A model generated the notes under the pieces. The model was not told where the DNA came from. It searched no databases and worked only from the letters and a program-made list of their open reading frames with translations. 64,000 bases of DNA from Sphingobium limneticum (GTDB taxonomy: Bacteria > Pseudomonadota > Alphaproteobacteria > Sphingomonadales > Sphingomonadaceae), in the NCBI RefSeq assembly GCF_008710155.1, contig NZ_VYPZ01000016.1, positions 1-64,000 on the forward strand, given 5' to 3'. Below are positions 27,135-36,972 of the stretch, in pieces. Position numbers and translations under genes: made by a program. Position 1 is the first letter of the stretch. Each line of letters opens with the position of its first letter.

Positions 27135-28986
27135 GGCTGAGGCCCTGATCCTGGAGGGCAATGCGGAAAGCATCCCAAAGGGTTCGGAAATCGCTGGGTA
27201 TCGGATCGGCGCCGGTAACGTTGCCAGCCTCCAATCGCGTCATCAGGCGTTCGATTGCATGAAGTCTTTCGCCTCCACGACACAAGGCGCGAACCATATC
27301 TTCCAAGAGCGGTGCGTCGTCGGCGGCACTGGCCCAAGCCATGCTGCCGGAACCTTCCTGCGCCGCCAAGGCCGCGCCGAATGGATCGCCGAGTTCTGAC
27401 AAGAGGAGCCGCAGATAGCGAAAGAACGCATCTCGGCTGTCGATCACCCAGCGAAGAATGGCGGCATGGCGTTCAGGTGGAAGGCCTTCCATCACCAGAC
27501 TGGTGCTGAACAGGGCTGACACCTGGGCACCGTCTGCGGTCAACCGAAGGGCCAGAAAGCGGGTGAGGTCGACGATCGGCATGGCACCGAGATCGACAGC
27601 CGTTCCTGCGCGAAGGGCATCCAGCACATCGCTGGCATGGCCATCTCCTCGGGTGATGGGCCAAACCTGCAGCGAGGCGATCCCGACAAGCGGCAACGGC
27701 TCCGTGGGAATAAGCCAGACGCGCCACGGGTGCGCATCGCCGTCAATGCTTTCGATCCGCTCACAGCGCAGGCGCAATCCACCGCGGCACAAAGCGCGGC
27801 GTGCGTCGTCGAGCCTTGCCTCTGCGGCGATGGTGGCGGGATCAATGGGTTCAAGCTCGCTGGCAACGAAGGTGCGGGTGAGGCGCCCAAAGCCCTTCTC
27901 GCCCATGATCTGCTCGACGCTGCCGACCTTAGATCGCTTGCCTCTGAGCGAAGCGAAGAGCTCTACATTGTTGCCCGACAGAAGGGCAGGACGCGTCGCG
28001 TTGCCGGACCCAATCGTCAGGATCGTGTCCCAGCCCGTCTCGGCGATGAATGCCTTGGCGTGTAGTCCCTGAAGCGCGCTGGTGGAGACCTCCTCGCCGT
28101 CTTCGCTGGCGGCCATTTCGTCGAGGACGGAAACGCGTTCAAAAGCGTCTAGTGTGGCGCTGTCGACGCAAGCCAATTGATCCGGGCGGCTGATGATGAC
28201 GGCCTTTTCTGCTGTCGGCAGCCCGCTGAGCAGGTTGAGCGCACTGGTATCGCAAAAGGGCGAGATGACGCCCAGTCGCGCGCAGGACGTAGGCTGCCAG
28301 ATTTTGCCGCCGAACCCGTTGACCGCGAAGCTGACCTCGTCGAACCGGTCGGGCACGCTCCACCGGGCGCGCCGAATATCTTCGGCAACCTCAGCGGTCA
28401 GTGTGCGCGCATCGTCGGAGATGCCCGCGACGGCGAGGTCTGGCAGTCGGCTCAGAAGATCGAACAGCGGCCGGTTGTTCGCATCGGGGCGGCGCGTCAG
28501 CTCGCCATCGAGACGTAGCGAGATGTCCCAAGACCGATCTCGCGTAAGGTTGCGCGAGAGCACCAGCAACCGCAGGAGCGTCGGATCTTCGGCGCGCGTC
28601 GGCCGATAGCGGAGAGCCCAGAGCTTGGGATGGAACGCACCTTCGCGCGGTGCAGCGACTTCGACGATAATGCGTTCGAGCAGAGAGCAGAGCCGTGAAT
28701 GAGGGCGGCTTTGAGCATGTAGATGCCCTGCATCGGCATAGATGACGAGGCGTCCAGCGATCCGCTCGGCGCCTTCGAGCAACGCCAGCGGGTGGGTAAG
28801 AATGTCGTCACGATTTTCAGCCGCGAACAGGGCGAGGCTGACGGGTGCGGCGAGCGCGGTTTCGAAATCGAGCGAGAAAGTCGTCGCGATCGCAGCGTCG
28901 AAGACATAGCCCGGAGGGGGCTGAAGGCTGTCGCCGTAGAGAACGCGGGTTTCCGGATCGAGCGTCGTTCTATTCAGCACTGGCAA
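27124..28986 (-). CDS. Phospholipase-D-like protein (HKD-type nuclease candidate)
   Basis: This encodes 620 residues from TTG 28986; a GTG two codons later is equally possible. Two half-sites of the PLD fold are visible: HPKLWALRY (HxK at 119-121) with SRNLT (144-148), and LHAKAF (HxK at 309-311) with GSGNAT (326-331). This HxK plus G/S-x-N pattern is the form found in DNA nucleases of restriction and defence systems, where each pair supplies a catalytic His. The C-terminal 250 residues are unassigned. It overlaps both neighbours (17 bp with DUF6361, 11 bp with the helicase), so the three are translationally coupled and likely form one complex. Confidence 0.85.
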   Translation of the reverse strand: MPVLNRTTLDPETRVLYGDSLQPPPGYVFDAAIATTFSLDFETALAAPVSLALFAAENRDDILTHPLALLEGAERIAGRLVIYADAGHLHAQSRPHSRLCSLLERIIVEVAAPREGAFHPKLWALRYRPTRAEDPTLLRLLVLSRNLTRDRSWDISLRLDGELTRRPDANNRPLFDLLSRLPDLAVAGISDDARTLTAEVAEDIRRARWSVPDRFDEVSFAVNGFGGKIWQPTSCARLGVISPFCDTSALNLLSGLPTAEKAVIISRPDQLACVDSATLDAFERVSVLDEMAASEDGEEVSTSALQGLHAKAFIAETGWDTILTIGSGNATRPALLSGNNVELFASLRGKRSKVGSVEQIMGEKGFGRLTRTFVASELEPIDPATIAAEARLDDARRALCRGGLRLRCERIESIDGDAHPWRVWLIPTEPLPLVGIASLQVWPITRGDGHASDVLDALRAGTAVDLGAMPIVDLTRFLALRLTADGAQVSALFSTSLVMEGLPPERHAAILRWVIDSRDAFFRYLRLLLSELGDPFGAALAAQEGSGSMAWASAADDAPLLEDMVRALCRGGERLHAIERLMTRLEAGNVTGADPIPSDFRTLWDAFRIALQDQGLSHDG

Positions 28987-30154
28987 GATCCCGCAGGTGC
29001 GACTTGGCTTGCGCCCATCGGAAGGTCAGCGGCTCGACACCAGAAGCGCCTGTCCAACGGTCTCGCACGGCTCGATTGGCAAATCGGGACTGGCTTGTTT
29101 TCAGTCGCCGCTCGCGATCCTGCACAAGACGGGCGGCCGGCGTCAGCGCACCGTCTAGGACGCTGCCCGATGTCAACAGGCCAAGCCATTCGGCGACGAA
29201 GCGTTTGGCTGCGGGCCGGATGCTGTGTGCGGGATGATCGATCGCCGCCCAGAACGCATCGAGTGACCAAGCCCGGATTGCGGCCATGTCCAGGCTGGAT
29301 TGCCATTCGGCAAACCGCACCTCGTATTTCTCGATCCATTCGGCCCGATCACGGAGCCGACTGAGCAGCAAGTTGTAGAGCAGCGAGGCGCCGTGCATCA
29401 CGCTAGAGAATATGGCGCCATGGCCGACCAATGTACGGGCGTCGTCAGGGAAATCGGCAAGATGGGGGTGCTCCCAGATGTTGTCGCATTCAGCTTGGCT
29501 GGACCCGCTTCGCGCTAAAAACGCCAAGAGGCTGTGCGGTTGATGGGCGATGAGCCGATCGATGATGAACTGGGCCTCGTCGAGCGAGAGCTTGAACTGC
29601 GTATAGTCGAGCAGGTCGGTGGGACGCGCTGGCAGCGTCGGGGTCCAGATCTGAAGGGCTTGGGCCTCGGACGCTGAATCCTCGCTTTCGCGGACACGAG
29701 GCCGCGCGCGTTGGAGATGGCGCATGGAGGAAAAGAGGTTGTCGGTTGAGCCTGGGAAGAGACGGATGCCCCATGTACCGAGCCCGGCCCAGTAGACCGA
29801 ACTGGGCAGTCTCTGGAGGTCCGCACCGGCATCCCTGCCAATGATGCCGTTGGACTCGCCGCCGGCCTTGAGCGCGTTGGCGAGCCGGTTTTCGAGGGCG
29901 CGCGCTTCGCTCGCGAGCTGATCCGCCCCGGCCGATGATCCTTCGAGCATCTGGAACAGCCAAGGGATGAACAGCATGTAGCGTAGCCGGGTTTGGATCG
30001 TGCTGGTGCCCGGGAAAAGGTGATCGGCGATCGAATCGCGGATGCCGCCCAGACCCAGTTCGTCGCGGGTTTCCCGCTCCTGGAATAGCGCCATGATCCG
30101 CTGCGCGCGCTGGCGCTCGGCTTCATCGAAATCAATCCAGGCAAGTGAAGACAT
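28970..30154 (-). CDS. DUF6361-family protein of the defence locus
   Basis: This encodes 394 residues. The N terminus SSLAWIDFDEAERQRA, ERETRDELGLGGIRD and the segment FPGTSTIQTRLRYMLFIPWLFQ match what I recall of DUF6361, a family of unknown biochemistry found beside helicase and PLD genes in defence islands. No catalytic motif is apparent; it is mostly helical and probably a scaffold, sensor or DNA-end-binding subunit. It starts 52 bp after the stop of the DEAH-helicase gene, the only real gap within the left arm, where a second promoter could sit. Confidence 0.8.
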   Translation of the reverse strand: MSSLAWIDFDEAERQRAQRIMALFQERETRDELGLGGIRDSIADHLFPGTSTIQTRLRYMLFIPWLFQMLEGSSAGADQLASEARALENRLANALKAGGESNGIIGRDAGADLQRLPSSVYWAGLGTWGIRLFPGSTDNLFSSMRHLQRARPRVRESEDSASEAQALQIWTPTLPARPTDLLDYTQFKLSLDEAQFIIDRLIAHQPHSLLAFLARSGSSQAECDNIWEHPHLADFPDDARTLVGHGAIFSSVMHGASLLYNLLLSRLRDRAEWIEKYEVRFAEWQSSLDMAAIRAWSLDAFWAAIDHPAHSIRPAAKRFVAEWLGLLTSGSVLDGALTPAARLVQDRERRLKTSQSRFANRAVRDRWTGASGVEPLTFRWAQAKSHLRDLASAE

Positions 30155-30206
30155 TGGCCCCCCGTGGCTTATTCAATGGACGACTAGCGTCCCTAGTGAT
30201 CGACTG

Positions 30207-33200
30207 TCAGTCGCTGCCTATGACACGAAGGCGCATTCCGCGAGTTTCGAGCAGGTAGGTCTCGACGCCGGCCAACAGGTGGAGGCCCTCTTCCCCGATG
30301 GCTTTGCGCGACAGGCCAGGTTGCACGATCCGAACGTCATATTCGAACCGATAATCCTGCCACCCCGCCTTCAGCTTCTTGATCGCGGCCGCGGAGCCCG
30401 TTTCGATCCGAGAGCTGAGACCTCTGTCACGACGCTTCTGCTCACGCTTGAGCATATGCTGCAGCATTCGGTTGGGGCGGTCGCGCCAACGCGCCGATTT
30501 CTGGGCCTGTCCACAAACCTCGTACAGGTCGCTAAGCCGCGCGCCTGGCGTATCGGCCCCGGAATATTTGCAGTGGAACAGGGTGGCCGAAACGACGCTG
30601 TCGGTAATCCGCAGGGCGACGACGTCTGCGATCTCACCCTTGCCGTCATCATCGAAGATCACGTCATAGGGATCGGGGTCCGTTAGCAGGGCCTCGATCA
30701 CCGTGCGCTGGACGGAGTCTGCGCGCTTGGCCGTGCCCTGCGATTCGACGCGGATATTGGCTTTCGACCAGTCCCAGGCTTCGATCTTGGCCACCGGGTA
30801 GGGCTCGACCGTCTCGCCTTCCGGCAGGCTGTAAAGGTGGCTGTAGATGAGCAGCGAGCCATCGCCGAAATCAATCTGAGGCGAGTCGTCGGCAAAGGAT
30901 TCCGAAAGCGACTGGAACTTGCTGCCGATCTTGATCGTGGCCTTGGGACCACTGCGCTGCGGATAGCGGGCGCCGCCATCGCTGAACACGATCTCGAACT
31001 CGGCCGAATGATCGTCGCTACGGACCGCAAAACGCAGCGGTCCCGTGCGGGCATTGTCGAGCAGCTCTATATCGCATTCGGTGAACGAGACCGGTTGATC
31101 GCCGAACGAGATCTCGATGCGTTCTTCGATCTGCATGATCAACGATTCAGGCCAGTGGATCGCAACGGGTGATACGGTCGGGCGCTCGTTGATTTGGCAA
31201 GGGCGCATCGCGCTCTTGAAGACCCCATCGGTCGTGATGCTTGGGTCGTTGACCGTGCGGCCGACATCCTGACACCAATCAACCCAGTCGGTGAGGTCGC
31301 GAACCTTCGCGCTCGACCAGAACTTGCCTTTGGCGGAGCAGCCGCGCGAGGCGGGCATCCCGTCAAGAAAGCCCGTGGCGAAGATGTTGTTCTTGATCCT
31401 CGATTGGGACTTTGCGCTGTCGAGACCGTCGGCGACGTCAACGCCCATGTACATTGAATAGCGAACCCCTCGGCCCTGGTGATGGGTAAGTCCGAGATTG
31501 CGCAGAATGAGTCGCTTGAACCCATGGAGGCTGCGAAACACTTCTTCGCCTTCGACGCGGCGGGCGGTCTCACCGCACACCGCTTTGGCGAGACGATCAA
31601 AAGGCCCCTTTGCGGAACTGCTGATGTAGAGCAGTCCGCTAGCCTGATCCCAGTGCAGCATGTGCAGGTCCCAGGTCACGTTGACCGCTTGTTGCGCGGT
31701 GGTCCAACGGGCCTGTTCTTCGGCGCGCGTCACGAAGATCGCCACGCGTTTGTGAGCGTTGAGCTTCATGCCGAGATAGACCCCGGCGTTGTAGAGCTCT
31801 TCGGCCTGGAACGGGTCCCAAGCGTCGCAGGCCGTGCGGTAGACCACGGCATTCATCTTTGGCTCAAGCGTCTGGAGCGGAATGTCGCTCAGATCGCCGG
31901 AGAACCCCTTGAACATCTCGGCGCGGCGTACCTGACGTTCGATCTTTGCCGAACTGAGGGCCTCCACCAGCGCGTTCCAGTCTGCATCTTCTGCATAGAG
32001 CCTGGCGAGCGAACGATCCACGTCATCGACGCCGGTGTTGGCAATGACCGTGGCGTCTCCCAACCTGGGATCTTGGCGTGTAAAGCGGCCGACGAACTGG
32101 ATCGTGACTGCGACGCTCTTGTGATGATCGTGCAGCGCCGCGATTTTCAACTCCGGTAGGTCGAAGCCCTCACCGAGCATGTCGACGCAGACGATGATCC
32201 GGCTGTCGAACCGTCGCAAAGCGGCAAGATTCTCGCGACGCTCCTTAAGCGACTGCTGGCTGTGAACGATGACGGGTCGGTAGTCCGGGTAGGCAAGCGT
32301 GTAGAGGCGATGGAGATGCTTGGCGCGCTCAATGGTGCTGCACCGGGCCATCGCCAGATGATTGAGGCCGGCATCCAGATCGGCGGCGAGCACGTCACCC
32401 AGCTTGTCGATGATCGCCTGGTCCGCGTCGAGTTGATCGAGTCCGAACACCGCCTCGAACCGGATCGGCTTGAAATACCCCTCCTGCTGCGCCTTCTTCA
32501 GCGGATAGGTATAGATGAACTCCCCGTCGACGCGGCGACCATCTTCGCGGAACGGTGTGGCAGTGAACTGGACGACCGGAATGGGCGGCGTGCGTTCGGC
32601 GAACAGTCCGCGAAAGGATGCCCAGGTACGAGCCCCGATGTGGTGTGCCTCATCGATGAAGAGCGCCGAGGCTCGGGTCGCCATATGCTCCTGAACCGGC
32701 GGTTCGGCGCGGCCGGCAATATGCATGGTGGTGACGATGACATTGGCGCTGTCGAAGATCTGATCGACTTCGGCGATCGAGGTCGGGATGCGGGTGAGCC
32801 GGGTGACCACGGGAAATAGCGCAGAGACGTCGAGACACGACTGTGCCTTTAGGACGCCAAACGTCTCGAACTTCGCAGCGATCTGCTCGCGCAGCGCATC
32901 CGTCGGAACCACGACGAGCAAGCGACCAAACCGCTGACGCGCATTGAGCGCAAGCATGGTCTCCGTCTTGCCCGTGCCGGTCGGCATGACGATCGTGGCG
33001 GGGTCCGTCGAGCGCGTCGCATGAGCAAGCGCGGCGTGAAGGGCGCCGATCTGCGGCCGCCGTAATCCCGGATAGAGCGGTTTGTCATCTGTGGCCGCAC
33101 GACCTTCGCGCAGATGAAACGCATCCTCCCAGGATGCCGTAACCCCGGTCAGCCGCTGCAGCATAGCCTGGGCACCCAATGCTGCCGGATCGATCGGCTT

Positions 33201-33548
33201 TGGATGCAGCCAACGCCCTTCACCACGTTCGAGCGCCTCACGGATGGATTGGGTCGTTGTCGCGCCGGGGACAAGCAGGACGAGGTCGGCATCGAGCGAG
33301 GCTGCCGTTTTGGCGCTAATGATTTTCAGCGTCTCGCCGCTTTTCAGGTTCGTCTCAAAGCCGCTTACCCGCCGAACCGTGAACGGCTTCAGGCGGCATG
33401 GGGTTAGAGCGGAGGGAACCGCCTGCTGACGCACAGCGCTGCCCAGAAGCCTGCCTTCCAGCGCCAGCAAAGCCGGGAACAGAAACGTCACCTCCTCGCT
33501 GAACAGATCATCCTGTTCAGGCGCCTTGGCGGTCGCTCGCGTCAGCAT
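30207..33548 (-). CDS. DEAH-box helicase with a C-terminal nuclease-like domain
   Basis: This encodes 1113 residues. ATG 33548 was preferred over an upstream frame extension because a purine-rich AGAGAAGGGA precedes it and it lies 19 bp after the UvrD stop. SF2 motifs: PTGTGKT (189-195), DEAH (299-302), FTATPFR and the motif VI region QFVGRFTRQD, as in type III restriction or Hachiman-like helicases. The C-terminal 200 residues contain YDVIFDDDGKGEIADVV and then LFHCKYSG (Lys about 994). This is a D-x(n)-E/D-x-K arrangement like PD-(D/E)xK nucleases, with His-Cys-Lys in the last motif. The nuclease assignment is an inference; the helicase is clear. Confidence 0.85.
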   Translation of the reverse strand: MLTRATAKAPEQDDLFSEEVTFLFPALLALEGRLLGSAVRQQAVPSALTPCRLKPFTVRRVSGFETNLKSGETLKIISAKTAASLDADLVLLVPGATTTQSIREALERGEGRWLHPKPIDPAALGAQAMLQRLTGVTASWEDAFHLREGRAATDDKPLYPGLRRPQIGALHAALAHATRSTDPATIVMPTGTGKTETMLALNARQRFGRLLVVVPTDALREQIAAKFETFGVLKAQSCLDVSALFPVVTRLTRIPTSIAEVDQIFDSANVIVTTMHIAGRAEPPVQEHMATRASALFIDEAHHIGARTWASFRGLFAERTPPIPVVQFTATPFREDGRRVDGEFIYTYPLKKAQQEGYFKPIRFEAVFGLDQLDADQAIIDKLGDVLAADLDAGLNHLAMARCSTIERAKHLHRLYTLAYPDYRPVIVHSQQSLKERRENLAALRRFDSRIIVCVDMLGEGFDLPELKIAALHDHHKSVAVTIQFVGRFTRQDPRLGDATVIANTGVDDVDRSLARLYAEDADWNALVEALSSAKIERQVRRAEMFKGFSGDLSDIPLQTLEPKMNAVVYRTACDAWDPFQAEELYNAGVYLGMKLNAHKRVAIFVTRAEEQARWTTAQQAVNVTWDLHMLHWDQASGLLYISSSAKGPFDRLAKAVCGETARRVEGEEVFRSLHGFKRLILRNLGLTHHQGRGVRYSMYMGVDVADGLDSAKSQSRIKNNIFATGFLDGMPASRGCSAKGKFWSSAKVRDLTDWVDWCQDVGRTVNDPSITTDGVFKSAMRPCQINERPTVSPVAIHWPESLIMQIEERIEISFGDQPVSFTECDIELLDNARTGPLRFAVRSDDHSAEFEIVFSDGGARYPQRSGPKATIKIGSKFQSLSESFADDSPQIDFGDGSLLIYSHLYSLPEGETVEPYPVAKIEAWDWSKANIRVESQGTAKRADSVQRTVIEALLTDPDPYDVIFDDDGKGEIADVVALRITDSVVSATLFHCKYSGADTPGARLSDLYEVCGQAQKSARWRDRPNRMLQHMLKREQKRRDRGLSSRIETGSAAAIKKLKAGWQDYRFEYDVRIVQPGLSRKAIGEEGLHLLAGVETYLLETRGMRLRVIGSD

Positions 33549-33567
33549 GGCGTCCGTTCCCTTCTCT

Positions 33568-36500
33568 TCAGGCGGCCAGGGGCGCGGTTGTGGGCGTGAC
33601 GGCGATGACCTGCCCTGTCGTGACGAGGACAATCAGGCCGCGGTCAGTCCCCGTCATGTCGAGATAGGCTCGTACCTGCGCGCGATAGTGATTGAGGGTT
33701 TCGGCTGTCGGCTGCACATCGCTTTTCCAGTCGATCACAACGGTTGGCCTGTCCCCGTTGTCGAAGCTGGTGGCGTCAGCGATTCCCACAGTCGCCTGTT
33801 CGACGCCGTCAACGTCCACCGCTGCATAGACCGCCAGCTCGGGCACCAACGTAGGACGCAACTCCGCGATCTCGGGGAGCGCCAATGTGCGGACTACGCA
33901 ACCGGCAAGCTCGTCTGGAGAAAGGCCCTGAGAAGGGTCTGCCATAACGGGCCTGCCGATCTCCCCGATGAGCGCTCGTGCGCGCTCGCTGAGGGCTCCG
34001 GCATCGTCCGGCGTCTCGCCGGTCAGGACCTCTTCCAGCAGCTTGTGCAGGATCAGGCCCCTTTCGCGACCGCCCTGAACATTGGGGCGCACCGCCTCGT
34101 CATCGGGCTGACCGGCCTCCGACGCTGCCCAGATTTCTACCGCTTCCGGGGTCAAAACCGGTCCATCGGCGCTTTCGTCGCGGCTTGGCGCAAGCCAGAT
34201 CAGGCGACGCTGTCGCGCTACGATCGATGCCGCTTCAGCGGCAAAATCATCCCGGGTCTGGTCGTTGGCCTCGCCGCCTGCCGCAAGGTCGAGCTCGGGC
34301 GGCAAATGCGACAGGTCGAGCGCCGGCAGTTCGGCAAGCGAAAGATCCAGAAGCGAAATCCATGCAGATTTCGATTGCGCCGCATCGAGGCGCGGAAGCA
34401 CCAGAAGCTCGCGGGCGCGCGTTGCTGCGACATACCACAATCGGATGCGCTCCCGGTCGAGTTCGGCCTTCTCGGCGTCCCGCGCAGCTTCATAGCCAAC
34501 AGGCTTCACCCCAAACACCGGGCAATAGAAGGTGTCGCTGTCGCGGTCGGTCACGGCGCTTTCGGGCGCCATGATGCCGGTCATCGTGTTGATCGGGACG
34601 ACGATCGGCCATTCAAGGCCCTTGGCCGCGTGCATCGTGTAGAGCGCCACGGCCTCTTCCTGAGCATCGGGCCGTCCCTCGACCGCCCGGGCCTCATCGG
34701 TCCACGCCGCTGTCATCGTCTCGGCGAAAGCGCGCAGACCGCGAACAGCAAAGGACGTCGTCAGGCTGAGATAGAGATCGACGTTGGCAAGCGCGCGCTC
34801 TGCTTGGCCGCGATGGCGTTCCAGCAGGATGGGACGGACCCGCAGCGCGTCGATCGCTTGCGACAAAAGGTCGTGCGGTGTGGTGCTGTTGGTTTGACGA
34901 TAGAGTGCCTGTAGCGTCTCGATGGTCGATCGGGCCAGCGGATGCGCGATATGCTCGAGCTCAACGCCGAGGTCGAGGCGGGGCAGCCGTTCGGGATCGT
35001 CTTCTGCACGAGGAAGTGCCCAGATGATGTCGAGCAGTTCTTCTTCGGTCAGACCGACGAGCGGGCCGCGCAGCAATGCCCCGAGGGCGAGCGTGTCACG
35101 GCGGTCGGCGAGAACACGCGTCAGCGCGATCAGATCCTGGATCTCCTGGCGGCGGAACAGGCCTTTGCCTGCCTGCGTGGCGACCGGGATGCCGTGGCGT
35201 TCGAGCGCCTCCTCGTATCGCCAAAGATCACTGCCGGTGGGCGCTAGCAACGCGATGTCGCCTGGCCGGCAAGGTCGACTGGCGCCTGAGCGACGATCGA
35301 GGATCATCTCACTGCCAATCAACCGGGCGCACATTTGGGCGATCGCGTCGGCTTCACCGTCGCGCTGTTGCTCAGCTGAGGCCTTGCCATTCTCATCGGC
35401 AACGGCAACGTCGAGAGCCGCAACGCAAAGGGCCTCGCCGCGATCGGCGTGAAAGGGATCGAGCGCCGTGAAGCCGGGTTGGCCCTCGCTCGAAAGCAGC
35501 GCCTCGAAGCGGTCGTTCACATAGGTCAGGATCGGCGCGCAGGAACGGAAATTGGTGGAGATCGCCAGGACGCTCTCAGGGTCCTGCGCGAGATAGGCAT
35601 CGCGCGCGCGGACATAGGCGCTGACATCGGCGCCGCGGAAGCGATAGATCGCCTGCTTGGGATCACCGACGAGGAAGAGCGCGCCGGGACGGATCGTGAA
35701 GGCGCTCCAGTCTGCGCTCGCGACCCCGGCCGGCGGCTCGCCGCAGAGGCGCCAGAAGATTTCCGTCTGAAGCGGGTCAGTATCCTGAAACTCGTCGACA
35801 AGGACGTGGGCGAAGCGGGCGGCGAGGGACCGTCGGACATCGTCATGATCGCGCAAAAGATCGCGCGCCGCGAAGATCAGATCGTCGAAATCGAGCTGGG
35901 CGGCCGAACGCTTGTAGTCCCGGAAACGGGCCAGCACAGGCTGTACCTGAGCGATGAGGTCGCACAGGACGCGACTGGCGACGTTCTGGACCAGATCCTG
36001 CCAGGCTTGGCAGCACGCGGCGTAATGCGCATCCGCCGCGATGTTCAGCCGTTCGCCTTCGGTCTTGGCCAAGCCTTCGCGCTTGGCGGCTTCGACCCAT
36101 TTGCCCTTCTTCTTGTAGGCAAGGAACGAGCCGGTTTTGGTGCAGAGGTCGGAATGCGGCTGTGTAACCAGCAATCGCACCAAGCCGACTGGCGTTTCGA
36201 TGACCGGCCCGCTGTCGAGCCCTGCGGCCATTCCGGCGAAGCGCTCGGCGAGCATGGCGGTTTCTTCCTCCACCGCTGGTGCGGTGCGGATGAACTCCAT
36301 CAAACCATCGACGGCGTGATGGAAAGCGCCCAGGTGCGGGGCCAGGCCGCTGACCGGCGGCGCGGAAACGGTCCTGCGTTTGCGCAGGTTGGCGACGATC
36401 TTGTGGATCAAGCCGACGGTTTCGCCGGGATTGTGCAGCACCATTTCCGCGATGATGCCGCCTTCACCGCCCGAGAGCTGTTCGCGCAGCCACGTCTCGA

Positions 36501-36972
36501 CGATTTCGATGAAAGCGAGATCGGCTTGGTTGCGGTCCATCACGCTCGCGCCGGGATCGATGTCCGCCTCGACCGGGTAGGGCTTGATCAGGCGCTGGCA
36601 GAAGCCATGGATTGTCGAGCAGGTGATCTCGTCGATGACCGATGCGGCGGCCGCAAGGTTCTCGTTGTGGTTGGCTGACAAGCCGTCGGGAAATGCGATG
36701 CGCAACTCGGTCGGAATTGTGCCGGTCGCGAGGTCGGCAACGAAGTCGCGAACGCGGATCAGCAGCTCGCTGGCTGCCAATTCCGTAAAGGTGACGGCTG
36801 CGATCGACTTGGGCGCGATGCCCTCGGCGAGCATGGCGGCGATGCGGCCGGCCATCACGGCTGTCTTGCCGGAGCCTGCGCCGGCTTCGACCAGGATCGA
36901 GCGATCATGGACGCCGATGGCGGTGCGGCGGGCGGCGTCATCGCGCAGTGTGTTGGTAGCAGCGGTCATCAC
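33568..36972 (-). CDS. AddA-like UvrD/Rep helicase-nuclease
   Basis: This encodes 1134 residues. SF1A motifs: AGAGSGKT (30-37), FTELAASEL (Ia), DEFQDTDP (393-400) and GDPKQAIYRFRGAD. A C-terminal RecB-family nuclease domain begins near RERGLILHKLLEE and has the catalytic DWKSD (1081-1085). This is the architecture of AddA, which unwinds and degrades DNA from double-strand ends. The start overlaps the stop of the AddB-like gene (ATGA). Housekeeping addAB of alphaproteobacteria is chromosomal, so this is an accessory pair inside the defence locus. All key residues appear intact. Confidence 0.9.
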   Translation of the reverse strand: MMTAATNTLRDDAARRTAIGVHDRSILVEAGAGSGKTAVMAGRIAAMLAEGIAPKSIAAVTFTELAASELLIRVRDFVADLATGTIPTELRIAFPDGLSANHNENLAAAASVIDEITCSTIHGFCQRLIKPYPVEADIDPGASVMDRNQADLAFIEIVETWLREQLSGGEGGIIAEMVLHNPGETVGLIHKIVANLRKRRTVSAPPVSGLAPHLGAFHHAVDGLMEFIRTAPAVEEETAMLAERFAGMAAGLDSGPVIETPVGLVRLLVTQPHSDLCTKTGSFLAYKKKGKWVEAAKREGLAKTEGERLNIAADAHYAACCQAWQDLVQNVASRVLCDLIAQVQPVLARFRDYKRSAAQLDFDDLIFAARDLLRDHDDVRRSLAARFAHVLVDEFQDTDPLQTEIFWRLCGEPPAGVASADWSAFTIRPGALFLVGDPKQAIYRFRGADVSAYVRARDAYLAQDPESVLAISTNFRSCAPILTYVNDRFEALLSSEGQPGFTALDPFHADRGEALCVAALDVAVADENGKASAEQQRDGEADAIAQMCARLIGSEMILDRRSGASRPCRPGDIALLAPTGSDLWRYEEALERHGIPVATQAGKGLFRRQEIQDLIALTRVLADRRDTLALGALLRGPLVGLTEEELLDIIWALPRAEDDPERLPRLDLGVELEHIAHPLARSTIETLQALYRQTNSTTPHDLLSQAIDALRVRPILLERHRGQAERALANVDLYLSLTTSFAVRGLRAFAETMTAAWTDEARAVEGRPDAQEEAVALYTMHAAKGLEWPIVVPINTMTGIMAPESAVTDRDSDTFYCPVFGVKPVGYEAARDAEKAELDRERIRLWYVAATRARELLVLPRLDAAQSKSAWISLLDLSLAELPALDLSHLPPELDLAAGGEANDQTRDDFAAEAASIVARQRRLIWLAPSRDESADGPVLTPEAVEIWAASEAGQPDDEAVRPNVQGGRERGLILHKLLEEVLTGETPDDAGALSERARALIGEIGRPVMADPSQGLSPDELAGCVVRTLALPEIAELRPTLVPELAVYAAVDVDGVEQATVGIADATSFDNGDRPTVVIDWKSDVQPTAETLNHYRAQVRAYLDMTGTDRGLIVLVTTGQVIAVTPTTAPLAA

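Noticed and set aside
33526..34914. 462-codon plus-strand open frame opposite the end of the UvrD-like gene
   Set aside because: Antisense to the RecB-type nuclease domain; Arg/Gly rich and without ribosome site.
35449..36678. 409-codon plus-strand open frame opposite the UvrD-like gene
   Set aside because: It is an antisense shadow of conserved helicase motifs.
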